Positions 9,019-17,613 of a DNA stretch of 64,000 bases are shown piece after piece (position 1 is the stretch's first letter; every line of letters starts with the position of its first letter). The stretch is taken from assembly GCF_004345245.1 (NCBI RefSeq), contig NZ_SLUQ01000011.1:112578-176577 (forward strand). Direction: 5' to 3'. Under the pieces are notes generated by a model that saw nothing but the letters and a program-made list of their open reading frames with translations, ran no database searches and had not been told where the DNA came from. A program made the translations under genes and the position numbers. This stretch comes from Rhizobium sp. BK251. GTDB taxonomy: Bacteria > Pseudomonadota > Alphaproteobacteria > Rhizobiales > Rhizobiaceae.

Positions 9019-9040
9019 GCTTTGCACACGCTTGCAAAGC
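9019..9040. promoter_or_regulatory. LacI-type operator dyad O2
   Basis: Perfect 8-bp inverted repeat GCTTTGCA-N6-TGCAAAGC, 38 bases before the binding-protein start codon, where it would block RNA polymerase. It carries the same TTGCA half-site core as the dyad at 8933-8948. Confidence 0.7.
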
Positions 9041-9078
9041 GGACGGCGTGGAGGCGCCGTAACGATCTGGAGGAAGAT

Positions 9079-10107
9079 ATGCAATTCGTTAAATTGGCTG
9101 CGGCAGCGCTCGCCGCGGGTGCGTCCCTTGTCGCCTATTCCGCCCATGCGGCCGGCGATCTAAATGTCATCTGCTCGGCCGATCCGGCTGTCTGCGACCT
9201 GATGAAGGGACTGTTCGAAAAACAGACCGACATCACGGTCAACATGGTTCGCCTCTCAGCGGGTGAAACCTATGCAAAGATCCGCGCAGAGGCGCGCAAT
9301 CCGAAGACGGACATCTGGTGGGCGGGTACTGGCGATCCACACCTGCAGGCGGCCGCCGAGGGCCTGACCCAGGAATACAAGTCGCCTCTTTTCGACCAGT
9401 TGCAGGACTGGGCGCAGAAGCAGGCCGAAAGTGCCAACTTCCGAACGGTCGGCGTCTATGCCGGAGCCCTTGGCTGGGGCTACAACACGGAAATCCTGGC
9501 AAAGAAGAACCTCAAGGAGCCGAAGTGCTGGGCCGACCTGCTTGATACGTCCTACAAGGGCGAGATCCAGATCGCCAATCCCAACTCGTCCGGCACATCC
9601 TACAACACGCTTGCCACGCTCGTGCAGATCATGGGCGAAGACAAAGCCTTCGACTATCTCGGCAAGCTGAACGCCAATGTCTCCCAATACACGAAATCCG
9701 GGTCGGCGCCGGTCAAAGCAGCCGCGCGCGGTGAAACCGGCATTGGCATTGTCTTCATGCACGATGCGGTGGCTCAGACGGTCGAGGGCTTTCCGATCAA
9801 GACGGTCGCCCCTTGCGAGGGCACCGGCTACGAGATCGGCTCGATGTCGATCGTCAAGGGAGCGAAGAACCTCGAAAACGCGAAGAAATGGTACGACTGG
9901 GCGCTCAGCGCGGATGCGCAATCGCATATGAAGGAAGCGAAGTCCTTCCAGTTGCCCTCCAACAAATCTGCGGAAGTTCCCAAGGAAGCGCCTCGCTTCG
10001 AAGACATCAAGCTCATCGACTACGACTTCAAGAAATACGGAGATCCTGACGTCCGCAAGGCCCTGCTCGCGCGCTGGGACAAGGAGATCGGCGCGAAGGC
10101 GAACTGA
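9079..10107 (+). CDS. ABC transporter solute-binding protein, AfuA/iron(III)-type family
   Basis: 342 residues. The signal peptide ends near SAHA (about residue 24), so the protein is periplasmic. The mature part begins GDLNVICSADPAVCDLMKGLFEKQ and contains LSAGETYAKIRAEARNPKTDIWWAG and YGADLGWGYN-like features of the family that includes iron(III)-binding FbpA, sugar-phosphate-binding AfuA and phosphonate-binding proteins. The frame is open from 8911, but the ATG at 9079 has GGAGGAAG just ahead and gives a proper signal peptide. First gene of an operon with permease, ATPase and a sugar-phosphatase-like enzyme; LacI control and the phosphatase favour a sugar phosphate or polyol phosphate as substrate rather than iron (inference). 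Confidence 0.85.
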   Translation: MQFVKLAAAALAAGASLVAYSAHAAGDLNVICSADPAVCDLMKGLFEKQTDITVNMVRLSAGETYAKIRAEARNPKTDIWWAGTGDPHLQAAAEGLTQEYKSPLFDQLQDWAQKQAESANFRTVGVYAGALGWGYNTEILAKKNLKEPKCWADLLDTSYKGEIQIANPNSSGTSYNTLATLVQIMGEDKAFDYLGKLNANVSQYTKSGSAPVKAAARGETGIGIVFMHDAVAQTVEGFPIKTVAPCEGTGYEIGSMSIVKGAKNLENAKKWYDWALSADAQSHMKEAKSFQLPSNKSAEVPKEAPRFEDIKLIDYDFKKYGDPDVRKALLARWDKEIGAKAN

Positions 10108-10126
10108 CGTTCATTACCATCGTCCC

Positions 10127-10154
10127 AGCAGATCGGAGGCTTCTCCGGTCTGCT
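10127..10154 (+). other. Intercistronic hairpin after the binding-protein gene
   Basis: A 12-bp stem with one G-T pair (AGCAGATCGGAG with CTCCGGTCTGCT) and a 4-base loop starts 20 bases after the binding-protein stop. There is no T-run, so it is unlikely to terminate; it probably protects the 3' end of the upstream message. Equivalent hairpins occur at 15823-15846 and 36034-36065. Confidence 0.65.
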
Positions 10155-10190
10155 CGAAGTCCACCGATGTTGAGCGGAGCAAATCCGACC

Positions 10191-12431
10191 ATGACCAATA
10201 GCAACCGACGGCTGGACGTCGCTCTTCTCATCGGCTTTGCCGCCCTCATTCTACTCCCATGGTACCGCATCGAGGGCGGCTTCTTCGGCCTTCGCTGGCT
10301 CTCCAGCTTCCCGGGGGATTCCTCCACGGCTCCCGGTATCCTGGAAATTGTCCAGCATGGTCGATGGTGGCTCGCGATCGCCGTCGCGTTTCTTGTTGCC
10401 GGCGGCATCGCGCGCTTCCTCTCTGTCTCCAGGACACGCGGCGCGCTGCTTGCATGGGCGGGCGGGCTCGGTCTTCTCTTCCTAGCGCTGCAAGGGCTCG
10501 CGATCACCTTCTCCGGCTGGAGTTGGACGATCAGTGAACGCCTCTTTGGGCCGCTTCCTGACGGCCAGCCGTCGATGGGCGCCGGCGCGATCCTGCTCGG
10601 CATTGTCTTCATCCTGTTGTTTTCATTCGGTCTCGCCGAACGCGGCGCAATGAAGGGTGATGCCTTCATTGTGAGCGCCATAGCAATGCTGGTCGTGCTG
10701 GTGACGGTGTTTGTCTTCTATCCAGTCGGCAGCATGTTTGTCGGTGCATTCCAGGCATTCGACGGTTCTTTCAATCCGGACGGATTTATCGCCAACATAC
10801 AGGATCCGTCAGTGTGGAGCCTCGGCTGCCTGGTCGGGGGAGATCGCTGCGGCGTTGCCTGGCGAACACTTTGGCTGGCGATCATGACAGCGAGCGGCGC
10901 AACGATCCTCGGCCTTTGCTTCGCGCTCGTCGCTACTCGAACGCGATTTCCTTTCAAGAAGGGCCTTCGCCTCCTGACGATCCTGCCGATCATAACGCCA
11001 CCCTTCGTCGTGGGGCTGGCGCTGACCCTCCTCTTCGGCAGGGCTGGCGTGATTACCCAGGCGGCTGCCTCCATCTTCGGCACGGAACCAGGCCGCTGGC
11101 TCTATGGTCTGACCGGCATCTGGATCGCCCAGGTGCTTTCCTTCACCCCGATCTCTTTTCTCGTCCTGATCGGGGTCGTCGAAGGCGTAAGCCCCTCGAT
11201 GGAAGAAGCCTCCCAGACCTTGCGGGCCGATCGCTGGCGGACCTTCCGGCGCGTCTCGCTGCCGCTGATGAAACCCGGCCTGGCCAATGCATTCCTGATC
11301 GGCTTCATCGAGAGCATGGCGGATTTCGGCAATCCCATGGTACTGGGCGGAAGCCATGGCGTACTCTCGACCGAAATCTTCTTTGCGGTCGTCGGTTCGC
11401 AGAATGACCCTTCGCGTGCAGCCGTGCTCGCCATGGTCCTGCTGATCTTCACCATGTCGGCCTTCGTCGCCCAGCGGCTCTGGCTCTCGGGCAAGAGCTT
11501 CGCGACGGTAACCGGCAAGGGCGATTCCGGCGCCCATATCGCGCTGCCACGCGGATTGTCGATCGCCGTGCACGCGGTTGTCATCCCCTGGATGATCTTC
11601 ACGATCGTCGTCTATGTGATGATCCTGTTCGGCGGCTTCGTGCGGACCTGGGGTCTCGACAATACGCTGACCTTCGAACACTACGTGAGTGCCTTCTCCA
11701 TCGGCTGGCGCGATGACGGTGGTCTCGCCTGGACCGGCGTCGCCTGGAATTCCTTCTGGACGACGATGGAGATCGCCCTGATTTCCGCGCCGCTGACGGC
11801 GGCCGTCGGCCTCCTCACCGCCTATCTGATTGTCCGCCAGAGGTTCGTCGGCCGAAATCTGTTCGAATTCGCGTTGATGATGAGCTTCGCCATACCCGGG
11901 ACGGTCATTGGCATCAGCTACATAATGGCCTTCAACCTGCCGCCTCTTGAAATGACCGGCACGGCGCTGATCCTCGTGGCCTGCTTCGTCTTCCGCAACA
12001 TGCCGGTCGGCGTCCGTGGTGGCGTGGCGGCAATGAGCCAGCTCGACAAGAGCCTCGACGAGGCGTCACTGACGCTTAGAGCCAACAGCTTCCGGACCAT
12101 CCGCAAGGTGATAGTGCCACTGCTGCGGCCGGCGATCACCGCAGCACTCGTCTATTCCTTCGTGCGTGCTATCACCTCGATCAGCGCGGTCATCTTCCTG
12201 GTGAGTGCCCAGTACAACATGTCGACCGCCTATATCGTCGGGCTCGTCGAAAACGGCGAATATGGCATCGCCATCGCCTATTCCTCGGCCCTCATCCTGG
12301 TGATGATCACCGTCATTTCCGGTTTCCAGCTTCTCGTCGGTGAGCGGCGGTTGCGGCGCGAAAATCGCGTCGCCCTTGCCGCCCCTACAGCCACCGCGTC
12401 CTCGTCCCTCGGTCAGGAGAAAACCGCATGA
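10191..12431 (+). CDS. ABC transporter permease, fused double permease (AfuB/FbpB type)
   Basis: 746 residues from ATG 10191 (an in-frame ATG at 10167 is possible). It has two membrane permease halves fused in one chain, about twelve or more hydrophobic segments, as is usual in the iron(III)/AfuB class. Each half carries an EAA loop for contact with the ATPase: EASQTLRADRWRTF in the first and EASLTLRANSFRTIRK in the second. An extra N-terminal region of about 170 residues adds further hydrophobic segments. GCGGAGC lies upstream of 10191. The stop overlaps the ATPase start as ATGA, indicating translational coupling. Confidence 0.88.
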   Translation: MTNSNRRLDVALLIGFAALILLPWYRIEGGFFGLRWLSSFPGDSSTAPGILEIVQHGRWWLAIAVAFLVAGGIARFLSVSRTRGALLAWAGGLGLLFLALQGLAITFSGWSWTISERLFGPLPDGQPSMGAGAILLGIVFILLFSFGLAERGAMKGDAFIVSAIAMLVVLVTVFVFYPVGSMFVGAFQAFDGSFNPDGFIANIQDPSVWSLGCLVGGDRCGVAWRTLWLAIMTASGATILGLCFALVATRTRFPFKKGLRLLTILPIITPPFVVGLALTLLFGRAGVITQAAASIFGTEPGRWLYGLTGIWIAQVLSFTPISFLVLIGVVEGVSPSMEEASQTLRADRWRTFRRVSLPLMKPGLANAFLIGFIESMADFGNPMVLGGSHGVLSTEIFFAVVGSQNDPSRAAVLAMVLLIFTMSAFVAQRLWLSGKSFATVTGKGDSGAHIALPRGLSIAVHAVVIPWMIFTIVVYVMILFGGFVRTWGLDNTLTFEHYVSAFSIGWRDDGGLAWTGVAWNSFWTTMEIALISAPLTAAVGLLTAYLIVRQRFVGRNLFEFALMMSFAIPGTVIGISYIMAFNLPPLEMTGTALILVACFVFRNMPVGVRGGVAAMSQLDKSLDEASLTLRANSFRTIRKVIVPLLRPAITAALVYSFVRAITSISAVIFLVSAQYNMSTAYIVGLVENGEYGIAIAYSSALILVMITVISGFQLLVGERRLRRENRVALAAPTATASSSLGQEKTA

Positions 12432-13492
12432 GCATGAAGTCCCCCGGTTCCGTCGTCTTCGAAAACGTACGCAAGACCTTCGGAGCCTTCACGGCGATTC
12501 CGGACCTGTCACTGACAATCGAGCCCGGCACGCTGGTCACGCTTCTCGGGCCATCCGGATGCGGCAAGACGACGACGCTTCGCATGCTGGCGGGGCTGGA
12601 GCATCCCTCCGCAGGTCGAATCCTCATCGGCGGCAAGGATGTCACCATGCTTCCGGCCAACGAACGCGACGTTTCCATGGTCTTCCAGTCCTATGCGCTC
12701 TTTCCGCACATGACTGCCCTCGACAATGTCGCCTATGGGCTTGAATCCTCCGGTATCCGCCGCAAGGAGGCGCGCGAACGCGCTGAAGAGGGACTGAAGC
12801 TCGTTGGCCTTGCAGGCATGGGCCAGCGCCTGCCAGCGGAACTCTCCGGTGGCCAGCAGCAGCGTGTCGCAGTTTCCCGTGCCCTTGTACTCGAGCCGCA
12901 GGTCCTTCTGCTCGACGAGCCACTTTCCAATCTGGACGCACGTCTGCGACGACGCGTTCGCACCGAGATCCGCGATCTCCAGCAACGCCTCGGTTTCACA
13001 GCGGTCTATGTCACCCATGATCAGGACGAGGCGCTTGCGGTCTCCGACCGGATCATCGTCATGAAGGACGGCGAGATTGCCCAGGCTGGAGCGCCACGCG
13101 ACCTCTATGACACGCCCGCTTCCGCCTTCATCGCCGATTTCATGGGCGAGGCAAATGTGATCGCATGCAATGTCGTCGGCGCCGACGGAGACTGTGCCAC
13201 GATCAGCATCGAGGGGCTGCAGCATCGGGTCGCTGGACGAAACGTACGGCCGGGTCCGGCTCAGCTCGCCATCCGTCCCAACGCCATCACCCTGACACCG
13301 AGGACGACGGACGGGCCGTTCAACGGCCAGATCACCCACGCCGCCTATCTCGGCGACCACGTCGAATATGAAGTGAGGACAAGCAACGGCATGCTGTTCG
13401 TCGTCGATCCCGGCGTCGAGCGTGCACTTGCGCCGCAGACCGAAGTGACGATCGGTTTCAAGAATCGCGGCATTGCCCTTATCGGCGGCTGA
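12428..13492 (+). CDS. ABC transporter ATP-binding protein, AfuC/FbpC/PotA type
   Basis: 354 residues. Walker A GPSGCGKTT at 41-49, VFQSYALFPHM in the Q-loop, LSGGQQQRVAVSRAL signature, LLLDEPLSNLDARLR Walker B/D-loop, YVTHDQDEALAVSDR His-switch, then a C-terminal TOBE domain from about 245. It is coupled to the double permease by a 4-base overlap and followed 37 bases later by the phosphatase-family gene. It energises the importer encoded by this operon. Confidence 0.9.
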   Translation: MSMKSPGSVVFENVRKTFGAFTAIPDLSLTIEPGTLVTLLGPSGCGKTTTLRMLAGLEHPSAGRILIGGKDVTMLPANERDVSMVFQSYALFPHMTALDNVAYGLESSGIRRKEARERAEEGLKLVGLAGMGQRLPAELSGGQQQRVAVSRALVLEPQVLLLDEPLSNLDARLRRRVRTEIRDLQQRLGFTAVYVTHDQDEALAVSDRIIVMKDGEIAQAGAPRDLYDTPASAFIADFMGEANVIACNVVGADGDCATISIEGLQHRVAGRNVRPGPAQLAIRPNAITLTPRTTDGPFNGQITHAAYLGDHVEYEVRTSNGMLFVVDPGVERALAPQTEVTIGFKNRGIALIGG

Positions 13493-13529
13493 AGTCCGCA
13501 GAACGCATTTTCAGGAGAAGGACCATCCC

Positions 13530-14330
13530 ATGACGTCGCATGTCGTACCCGGCCTCGAAGCACGCCTGGCACTCGCCGAAGCGGTTGCCCGCGAGGCGGG
13601 AAAAGTAGCGCTCGACTATTTTAACAAACGCGAAACGCTTATCGTTGAAACCAAGCGCGATCCGCAGGACGTCGTGTCGATCGCCGATCGCGAAGTGGAA
13701 GACCTTGTTCGCGCGCGGTTCCGCGAGGCCTATCCGACTGACGGCATCCTCGGAGAGGAGCATGGCCTGGAGACGGGTTCGTCCGGATTCACCTGGGTTG
13801 TCGATCCGATCGACGGCACGAGCCCATTCGTCAACGGCATGCCAAACTGGTGCGTATCGATCGGCCTGCTCCACGATGGCGTTCCGGTGGTCGGTGTCAT
13901 CTCGGCGCCCTGCCACGAGGAGATCTACGCCGCCGCCCTTGGCATGGGCGCGACGCTCAACGGTCAACGGCTCGCGCTCGATCCGTCTCGGACAATCCGC
14001 AATGCCGTCACGGGGATCGGCGCCAACAACTACGTCACGCCCGCCGTCGTCGGCAAAATGGTCGAGGCACTGCTGGAGGCTGGTGGCAATTTCATCCGCA
14101 ACGGCTCTGGAGCGCTGATGCTCGCCTATGTCGCGGCGGGCCGATTGGTCGGCTACTACGAACCTTATATGCATGCCTGGGATTGCATGGCGGGCTATTG
14201 CCTCGTTAAGGAAGCCGGCGGCTGGTATCATCCTTTTCCGACCGAGGGCGAGAAACTGACGAAGGGTGCGCCCGTGCTGGCTGCCGCTCCCGGTGCCATC
14301 GACGACCTTAGAAAGATCGCCGGAGTTTGA
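13530..14330 (+). CDS. Inositol-monophosphatase-family phosphatase
   Basis: 266 residues. Metal and catalytic motifs of the family are all present: GEEHG, WVVDPIDGTSPFVNG (the DPIDGT signature), and WDCMAGYCLVKEAGG. Substrates in the family include inositol phosphate, histidinol phosphate, 3'-phosphoadenosine phosphates and fructose bisphosphate; sequence alone does not separate these. It is the last gene of the LacI-regulated AfuABC-like operon, so an imported phosphorylated sugar or polyol is an attractive substrate. GGAGAAGG precedes ATG 13530; the frame is open further upstream, but only into the ATPase gene. Confidence 0.85.
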   Translation: MTSHVVPGLEARLALAEAVAREAGKVALDYFNKRETLIVETKRDPQDVVSIADREVEDLVRARFREAYPTDGILGEEHGLETGSSGFTWVVDPIDGTSPFVNGMPNWCVSIGLLHDGVPVVGVISAPCHEEIYAAALGMGATLNGQRLALDPSRTIRNAVTGIGANNYVTPAVVGKMVEALLEAGGNFIRNGSGALMLAYVAAGRLVGYYEPYMHAWDCMAGYCLVKEAGGWYHPFPTEGEKLTKGAPVLAAAPGAIDDLRKIAGV

Positions 14331-14500
14331 GGGCCGCTCGACAGATCGCGAAGACGTCCTAGTTATTCGCGTGCACAGCTGTGCACCGAGACGCACTTCG
14401 CGCTCGAGCAGCCCAGCAGAAGAGCATTCGGGAGGACCGAGGAGGGTCTTTCCGGGGGAGTTGCCGATTTCCGGCGACCGACAAAATGGAGGGAGGAACC

Positions 14501-15811
14501 ATGTCCAGACGTCTACTTCACGTTACCGCTGCAGCGATCGCACTTTCTGCGGGCAGCACACAGTGCGCCTTTGCCGTCACGGAACTGCAGTGGTGGCATG
14601 CCATGGCCGGTGCCAACAACGAGGTCGTCGACCAGCTATCCAAGGAATTCAACGAGAGCCAGAGCGAATACAAGATCGTGCCGGTCTTCAAGGGCACCTA
14701 TCCAGAGGCGCTCAATGCCGGCATCGCCGCATTCCGCGCCAAGCAGCCGCCGGCGATCCTGCAGGTGTTCGACGCCGGTAGCGGCTTGATGATGGCCGCA
14801 GAAGGGGCCGTCGTGCCGGCTGCCCAAGTGCTGGAGAAAGGTGGCTACACCTTCGACAAATCGGAATATCTGCCGGGCATCGTTGCCTATTATTCGAAGC
14901 CGGACGGAACGATGCTGTCCTTCCCCTACAACTCCTCGTCGCCGATCCTCTACTACAACAAGGATATCTTCACCAAGGCCGGGCTCGATGCCGAGGCGCC
15001 GCCGAAAACCTGGCCTGAAGTCTTCGAGGCGGCCAAGAAGATCAAGTCGAGCGGTGCGGCGCCCTGCGGATTCACCTCGACGTGGCTCACCTGGATCCAA
15101 ACGGAGAATTTCGCCGCGTGGAACAATGTCGCCTATGGGACGAATGAGAATGGTCTTGGCGGCACCGATGTTACGCTTGAGTTCAACTCACCGCTCTTCG
15201 TGCAGCATTTTCAGGCGATCGCCGACCTCGCAAAGGACGGCACCTTCCGTTACGGCGGCAGGACCTCGGAGGCGAAACAGCTCTTCACTTCCGGCGAGTG
15301 CGGGATCATGACGGAATCCTCCGGCGGGCTTGGCGACATCATCAAATCCAAGATGAACTACGGTATCGGCCAGCTCCCCTACTACGGGGACGATGGCCGG
15401 CCGCAAAACACCATCCCAGGCGGAGCGAGCCTCTGGGTCTTCGCCGGAAAGTCCGATGCCGAATACAAGGGTATCGCCGAGTTCTTCCACTTTCTCTCTC
15501 AGACCAAAATCCAGGCGCGCCTGCATCAGGTTTCCGGCTACATGCCGGTCACGATGGCCGCCTACGAGGAGACGAAGAAGTCGGGTTTCTACGACAAGAA
15601 CCCTGGACGCGAGACGCCGATCCTGCAGATGATGGGCAAGGCACCAACAGAGAACTCGAAGGGCGTTCGCCTGATCAACCTGCCTCAGGTGCGCGACATC
15701 ATGAACGAAGAGTTCGAAGCCATGCTTGCCGGCAAACAGGATGCGAAGACGACGCTCGACCGGGCCGTCGAGCGCGGCAACGCTGCGATCCAGCAGGCGC
15801 TCGGCAACTGA
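14501..15811 (+). CDS. ugpB: sn-glycerol-3-phosphate ABC transporter, periplasmic binding protein
   Basis: 436 residues. The signal peptide MSRRLLHVTAAAIALSAGS... ends near CAFA; the mature chain begins VTELQWWHAMAGANNEVVDQL, which is diagnostic for UgpB, with the family motifs VFDAGSGLMMAA, FPYNSSSPILYYNKD, GFTSTWLTWIQ and GGASLWVFAG. It binds glycerol-3-phosphate and glycerophosphodiesters in the periplasm. GGAGGGAGGAACC lies immediately before ATG 14501. First gene of ugpBAEC; an interoperonic gap of 170 bases precedes it. A Pho-box was not convincingly found. Confidence 0.93.
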   Translation: MSRRLLHVTAAAIALSAGSTQCAFAVTELQWWHAMAGANNEVVDQLSKEFNESQSEYKIVPVFKGTYPEALNAGIAAFRAKQPPAILQVFDAGSGLMMAAEGAVVPAAQVLEKGGYTFDKSEYLPGIVAYYSKPDGTMLSFPYNSSSPILYYNKDIFTKAGLDAEAPPKTWPEVFEAAKKIKSSGAAPCGFTSTWLTWIQTENFAAWNNVAYGTNENGLGGTDVTLEFNSPLFVQHFQAIADLAKDGTFRYGGRTSEAKQLFTSGECGIMTESSGGLGDIIKSKMNYGIGQLPYYGDDGRPQNTIPGGASLWVFAGKSDAEYKGIAEFFHFLSQTKIQARLHQVSGYMPVTMAAYEETKKSGFYDKNPGRETPILQMMGKAPTENSKGVRLINLPQVRDIMNEEFEAMLAGKQDAKTTLDRAVERGNAAIQQALGN

Positions 15812-15822
15812 AGTCTCCTGTT

Positions 15823-15846
15823 GCCCGCGGCTTCCTCGCCGCGGGC
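15823..15846 (+). other. Intercistronic hairpin between ugpB and ugpA
   Basis: A perfect 9-bp GC-rich stem (GCCCGCGGC with GCCGCGGGC) and 6-base loop begins 11 bases after the ugpB stop. No T-run follows. Likely stabilises the ugpB message or attenuates read-through so that binding protein exceeds permease. Confidence 0.7.
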
Positions 15847-15873
15847 CTCTCTTCCGCTTTGCAGGAGGCCGCA

Positions 15874-16755
15874 TTGCAGCGCGTTGTCTTTCCCAACAAG
15901 ATCCTTCCCTATTTCCTGGTCGCGCCACAGATCGCGCTGACCGTGGTCTTCTTCTTCTGGCCGGCGAGCCAGGCGCTCTATCAGTCGATGCAGCGCGAGG
16001 ACCCGTTCGGTCTGAAGAGCGGCTTCGTGGGGCTTACTAATTTTCGCGCGGTGCTCTCGGACGAGAATTATCTGCATTCATTGCAGGTGACGATCGTCTT
16101 CAGCGTGGCGACTGCGCTCCTTGCGATGGTCGTGGCTCTGGTGCTAGCGACCGCGGCCGACAAGGTCGTGCGCGCACAAGGCTTCTATCGCACTCTGCTG
16201 ATCTGGCCCTATGCCGTGGCTCCCGCAGTCGCCGGCATGCTCTGGCTCTTCATGTTCAATCCCGCCATGGGAACCTTCGCCTATCTCCTTAGGCGCAACG
16301 GTTTTCCATGGGATCCGCTGCTCAACGGCAACCAGGCCATGGCTCTGGTGATCATTGCCGCTGCCTGGAAGCAGATAAGCTACAACTTCCTTTTCTTCGT
16401 CGCCGGCCTGCAGGCAATCCCGAAATCGCTGATTGAAGCAGCGGCGATCGACGGCGCACGAGGCTCCAGACGCTTCTGGACCATCGTCTTCCCGCTGCTG
16501 GCGCCGACGACCTTCTTCCTGTTGGTCGTCAACACTGTCTATGCCTTCTTCGACACCTTCGGCATTATCCACGCGGTGACCGGCGGCGGTCCCGCCAAGG
16601 CAACTGAAACACTCGTCTACAAGGTCTATAATGACGGCTTTGTGAATCTCAATCTCGGCTCCTCGGCGGCCCAGTCGGTTATTCTGATGGTGATCGTCAT
16701 CGCACTCACCGCCTTCCAGTTCCGCTTCGTGGAACGCCGGGTTCATTATGGGTGA
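15874..16755 (+). CDS. ugpA: sn-glycerol-3-phosphate ABC transporter, permease
   Basis: 293 residues, the usual UgpA length, six membrane segments. It keeps UgpA signatures such as LPYFLVAPQIALTVVFFFWP, DPFGLKSGFVGLTNF, LLIWPYAVAPAVAGMLWLFMFNP and WKQISYNFLFF, and the EAA loop EAAAIDGARGSRRFW. The start is a TTG at 15874 with AGGAGG 6 bases before it; no ATG or GTG occurs at a position that would give a normal length. The rare start may further lower permease relative to ugpB. Confidence 0.93.
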   Translation: MQRVVFPNKILPYFLVAPQIALTVVFFFWPASQALYQSMQREDPFGLKSGFVGLTNFRAVLSDENYLHSLQVTIVFSVATALLAMVVALVLATAADKVVRAQGFYRTLLIWPYAVAPAVAGMLWLFMFNPAMGTFAYLLRRNGFPWDPLLNGNQAMALVIIAAAWKQISYNFLFFVAGLQAIPKSLIEAAAIDGARGSRRFWTIVFPLLAPTTFFLLVVNTVYAFFDTFGIIHAVTGGGPAKATETLVYKVYNDGFVNLNLGSSAAQSVILMVIVIALTAFQFRFVERRVHYG

Positions 16756-16764
16756 GGTCGGCCG

Positions 16765-17613
16765 ATGATTGAAAAACGCCCTGTCGCCACCCTTCTCGGC
16801 CACCTGATGCTGATCATCGGGATCATCATCGTAGCGTTCCCGATCTATTATACGTTCGTTGCCTCTACGATGACCTCGGCGGAAATCCTGCGTCCGCCGA
16901 TCACCCTTCTGCCAGGCGCGCACTTTGCCGAGAACTACACAGAGGCGCTCTCCGGCGGCGTGGAGCGCGTCGTCGGCGTCAGCCTTGAAAGGATGCTGTG
17001 GAACACGTTCGTCGTTTCCCTGGCAATCGCCGTCGGCAAAATCGCGATCTCGTTCCTCTCTGCCTTTGCGATCGTATTCTTCCGCTTTCCCTTCCGGATG
17101 GGTTTCTTCTGGATGATATTCATCACCCTGATGCTGCCGGTCGAGGTGCGAATCCTCCCGACCTACAAGGTGATCGTCGACCTCGGCCTTATCGACACCT
17201 ACGCCGGGCTGACATTGCCGCTCATGGCCTCGGCGACGGCGACCTTCCTCTTCCGTCAGTTCTTTCTGACAATTCCCGGCGAGCTGGTGGAGGCGGCCCG
17301 TATCGACAATGCCGGCCCGTTCCGCTTCATGCGGGATATCCTACTGCCGCTGTCGCGCACGAACATCGCAGCACTCTTCGTCATCCTCTTCATCTTTGGC
17401 TGGACGCAGTACCTCTGGCCACTGCTCGTCACGAATGATGCGCGGATGACGACAATCATCATCGGACTGCGCAAGATGGTGGATTTTGCCGATGCCGCGA
17501 CGCCTTGGAACTTCGTGATGGTGACAGCGATCCTCGCCATCATCCCGCCGATCGTCATCGTCGTGTTGATGCAGCGCTGGTTTGTCAAAGGTCTGGTGGA
17601 GACGGAGAAATAA
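16765..17613 (+). CDS. ugpE: sn-glycerol-3-phosphate ABC transporter, permease
   Basis: 282 residues, six membrane segments. UgpE-like features: LGHLMLIIGIIIVAFPIYYTFVAST, LPVEVRILPTYKVIVDLGLIDTYAGLTLPLMASATATFLFRQFF and the EAA loop EAARIDNAGPFRFMRD. Nine bases separate it from ugpA and its stop overlaps the ugpC start by one base (TAATG). Forms the membrane heterodimer with UgpA. Confidence 0.93.
   Translation: MIEKRPVATLLGHLMLIIGIIIVAFPIYYTFVASTMTSAEILRPPITLLPGAHFAENYTEALSGGVERVVGVSLERMLWNTFVVSLAIAVGKIAISFLSAFAIVFFRFPFRMGFFWMIFITLMLPVEVRILPTYKVIVDLGLIDTYAGLTLPLMASATATFLFRQFFLTIPGELVEAARIDNAGPFRFMRDILLPLSRTNIAALFVILFIFGWTQYLWPLLVTNDARMTTIIIGLRKMVDFADAATPWNFVMVTAILAIIPPIVIVVLMQRWFVKGLVETEK

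Noticed and set aside
10809..11681. Long open frame (290 codons) opposite the AfuB-like permease
   Set aside because: Shadow of the permease gene; no recognisable family, and GC-rich genes routinely leave long antisense frames.
9079..13492. Iron(III) uptake for the AfuABC-like operon
   Set aside because: Not accepted as the function: LacI control and the phosphatase argue for a phosphorylated carbon compound, although iron cannot be excluded from sequence alone.
12509..14396. Long minus-strand frames of 283 and 305 codons
   Set aside because: They lie exactly opposite the AfuC-like ATPase and the phosphatase gene, whose motifs are complete; antisense shadows.
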